Shown one piece after another: positions 62,392-64,000 of a stretch of 64,000 bases of DNA. The stretch is from contig JAVIAB010000139.1 in the NCBI GenBank assembly GCA_032433765.1, positions 40,073,608 to 40,137,607 on the forward strand. The letters are read 5' to 3'. Origin of the DNA: Megaustenia siamemsis. Its lineage: Eukaryota; Mollusca; Gastropoda; Stylommatophora; Ariophantidae. The stretch's first letter is position 1; each line of letters begins with the position of its first letter. A model generated the notes under the pieces. It was not told where the DNA came from and ran no database searches. It saw nothing but the letters and a program-made list of their open reading frames with translations. Made by a program: the position numbers and the translations under genes.

Positions 62392-62541
62392 GTATGGCTT
62401 TTCATGTGTTATGTCTCTGTGAGAAATTCACTAATGTCTTTTATTTGTTTCATCATTTGTCAGCTAACAACAACGAATTTTGTTGAATTGTGTGGTGGAT
62501 CTCTGGTTCCCCTGAATTTTATAGACCTATGCTAATTAATT

Positions 62542-62800
62542 TTGGGAGCCGCGATAGCTCAGTGATTAGTGAACTGGACTACAAAGGACAAGAGGTAGGG
62601 TTCGATTCCAACCGATGGCTTCCAGGTTCACCCAGCCTTTAATGGGTGCCGGATTTTTTTCTGGGAAAGTAAAGCGGCACAGCGTAATACCGACCACATT
62701 ACCCCAAAAATCAGGTGCCAAAGGTCTGTAAAATTTATGGTCACTAACACCATATTCCCTATACACCACTTGATGTGACAGGGGTCTTTACTTTACTTTT
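62542..62800 (+). mobile_element. SINE-2 (tRNA-derived), full length, youngest-looking
   Basis: The head GGGAGCCGCGATAGCTCAGTG has a B box GGTTCGATTCC, then the full body and a TTTACTTTACTTTT tail. Perfect 13-base duplications ATGCTAATTAATT lie at 62529-62541 and 62801-62813. Confidence 0.95.
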
Positions 62801-62844
62801 ATGCTAATTAATTAGACCATGTGCTTTCTCTCTTTTCTCTGTGC

Positions 62845-63080
62845 AACATATCATCATGTGCCCGTACTGGTGCCATATGGTTGGCGTAGACAATCATATC
62901 CTTCCACAATATTCTATCCACCGTGCATTGTATCACTTCTGTTGTTGACTGCTTTCCACGTCATGACACCATGCTATCTAGTACTTTCTCTTTGTTGTCT
63001 GCAATCTCTCTCTTTCCTTGTATTTTGCCAGTCTTCTTCATCTTCTCATGATGTTCCCAAAAAATGTTCATTGTTACTTT
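62845..63080 (-). mobile_element. LINE 3' end, family B
   Basis: + strand TATCATCATGTGCCCGTACTGG at 62849 is the complement of the family B terminus and tail. Further blocks match 47880-47700 in reverse. Confidence 0.75.
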
Positions 63081-64000
63081 CTGTTTTTTTAGGAGCTCCC
63101 TTATTGTGCAACAAATACATTTGTAAAATATGCTGATTTTTCTGGATTGTAAATTATGCTGCTTTTTCTGGATTGTAAAATATTGTGCTGCTTTTTCTAG
63201 ACACTATTCACGAGTACATACATTATTCTCACCAGTTTAAAGTGTTTTGTCAGTTCTAAGTGTCAGTATATTAAAGGATTGAAGCATTTGATTGATGGAT
63301 CATCTTCTAATTATTCTATTGTTTTTATTTCAGAGTGTTATCTTAGTCACTTTATCAGAAAATTGAAAAACATTATCAGTGGTTGTGAGAATTTGTAGGT
63401 CATGTCATACATTTGCTGACCACAGTATTTATTAAATGTTGAAATTATAGGGCTCTTATATAACCTTAGTTTGACTTTTTCCCTGTGTGTAAAAAATAAT
63501 ATTTCCAAATGTTTGTATTAGCTAAAGTATTCTGGCATAGTTTTCCCTTTTGTTGATAACGCTGTTGACCTTCCTCATTCTTCTTCTTCATTCACATTAA
63601 AACATCCACTTTGATATCAGAATTTATATTATATTTATACTTTTTTCATGGAAATAGATTGGATGCTGCCAGGTGCTGCCTTTTGTGCTGGAATTAATTA
63701 TAACAGAAATTCAACTATCATGGAACTGATATCACAGTTTGGCCCTTGTCATCTGTCAGACTGTTTAGTGGAACCTATTGTATATTTATTTTGGAAATTT
63801 TGTTTTTGTCAAACAACTTCTCTTGTGACTGATGCTAACACTGTTTGACACATACACTTGGCCACAGAATTAACAAGTCAGGCCCACTTATCCACATGTT
63901 TTTACATCTTTTTTTCATAATTCTTTTCTCTTCCATGTTTTGCCTTAGTGCAGCCACAAATGATGTTATGCCAATTTTATTCAGGCTCACTGGAGTCTGT
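63081..64000. other. Intron 19, runs off the window
   Basis: AT-rich, nothing recognised. No candidate for AGL exon 20 was found, so the intron extends past the edge. Confidence 0.5.

Noticed and set aside
3758..62391. AGL as a pseudogene because of the frame breaks
   Set aside because: All four catalytic motifs, nearly all splice sites and the codon-level match are preserved; the breaks are single-base events in short homopolymers.
5782..62800. tRNA genes at the heads of the SINEs
   Set aside because: They have A and B boxes, but the heads are followed by SINE bodies and tails, are flanked by target-site duplications and do not fold into a clean tRNA.

Overview
This is a window of animal nuclear DNA, not prokaryotic. 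It is AT-rich, has long GT-AG introns and is crowded with decayed retrotransposons, tRNA-derived SINEs and minisatellites. One protein-coding gene can be supported, on the + strand: AGL, the glycogen debranching enzyme. Nineteen coding exons run from 3758 to 62391 and encode about 1,090 residues from the N-terminus. That covers the whole 4-alpha-glucanotransferase part and the central region. The amylo-alpha-1,6-glucosidase part (roughly the last 440 residues of the family) lies beyond the right edge. The start resembles arthropod debranching enzymes as I remember them, so an arthropod or other bilaterian invertebrate is likely; I cannot name the species.

Layout. 1-3743: upstream DNA or a 5' UTR intron, with an old reverse-transcriptase relic and a CT microsatellite. 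3744-21464: exons 1-7; the introns hold a GT-rich minisatellite, a 31-bp array, a 34-bp array, SINEs and LINE pieces. 21465-32386: a 10.9-kb intron with reverse-transcriptase and mariner relics. 32387-46578: exons 8-15, with LINE endonuclease and reverse-transcriptase remnants, a 71-bp array and TTAA-ended DNA elements. 46579-52604: a 6-kb intron containing a multi-level nest of retroelements. 52605-62391: exons 16-19, with a 40-bp array, a 64-bp array and young SINEs. 62392-64000: intron.

The four catalytic motifs of the GH13 transferase site fall in exons 5, 10, 11 and 12 and all keep their key residues, so the gene looks functional. Three places in the assembled sequence nevertheless break the frame by one base: inside exon 1, at the exon 15/16 junction, and probably at the exon 16/17 junction. 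Each is repaired by one extra base in a short homopolymer, which points to assembly indels rather than a pseudogene, though this cannot be settled here.

The most interesting non-genic signals are minisatellites that appear to have been seeded from transposon sequence, a readable order of nested insertions with target-site duplications, SINEs that share a body but carry different tRNA-like heads, and tandem arrays lying tens of bases from splice sites. I found no evidence of a new multi-gene system.
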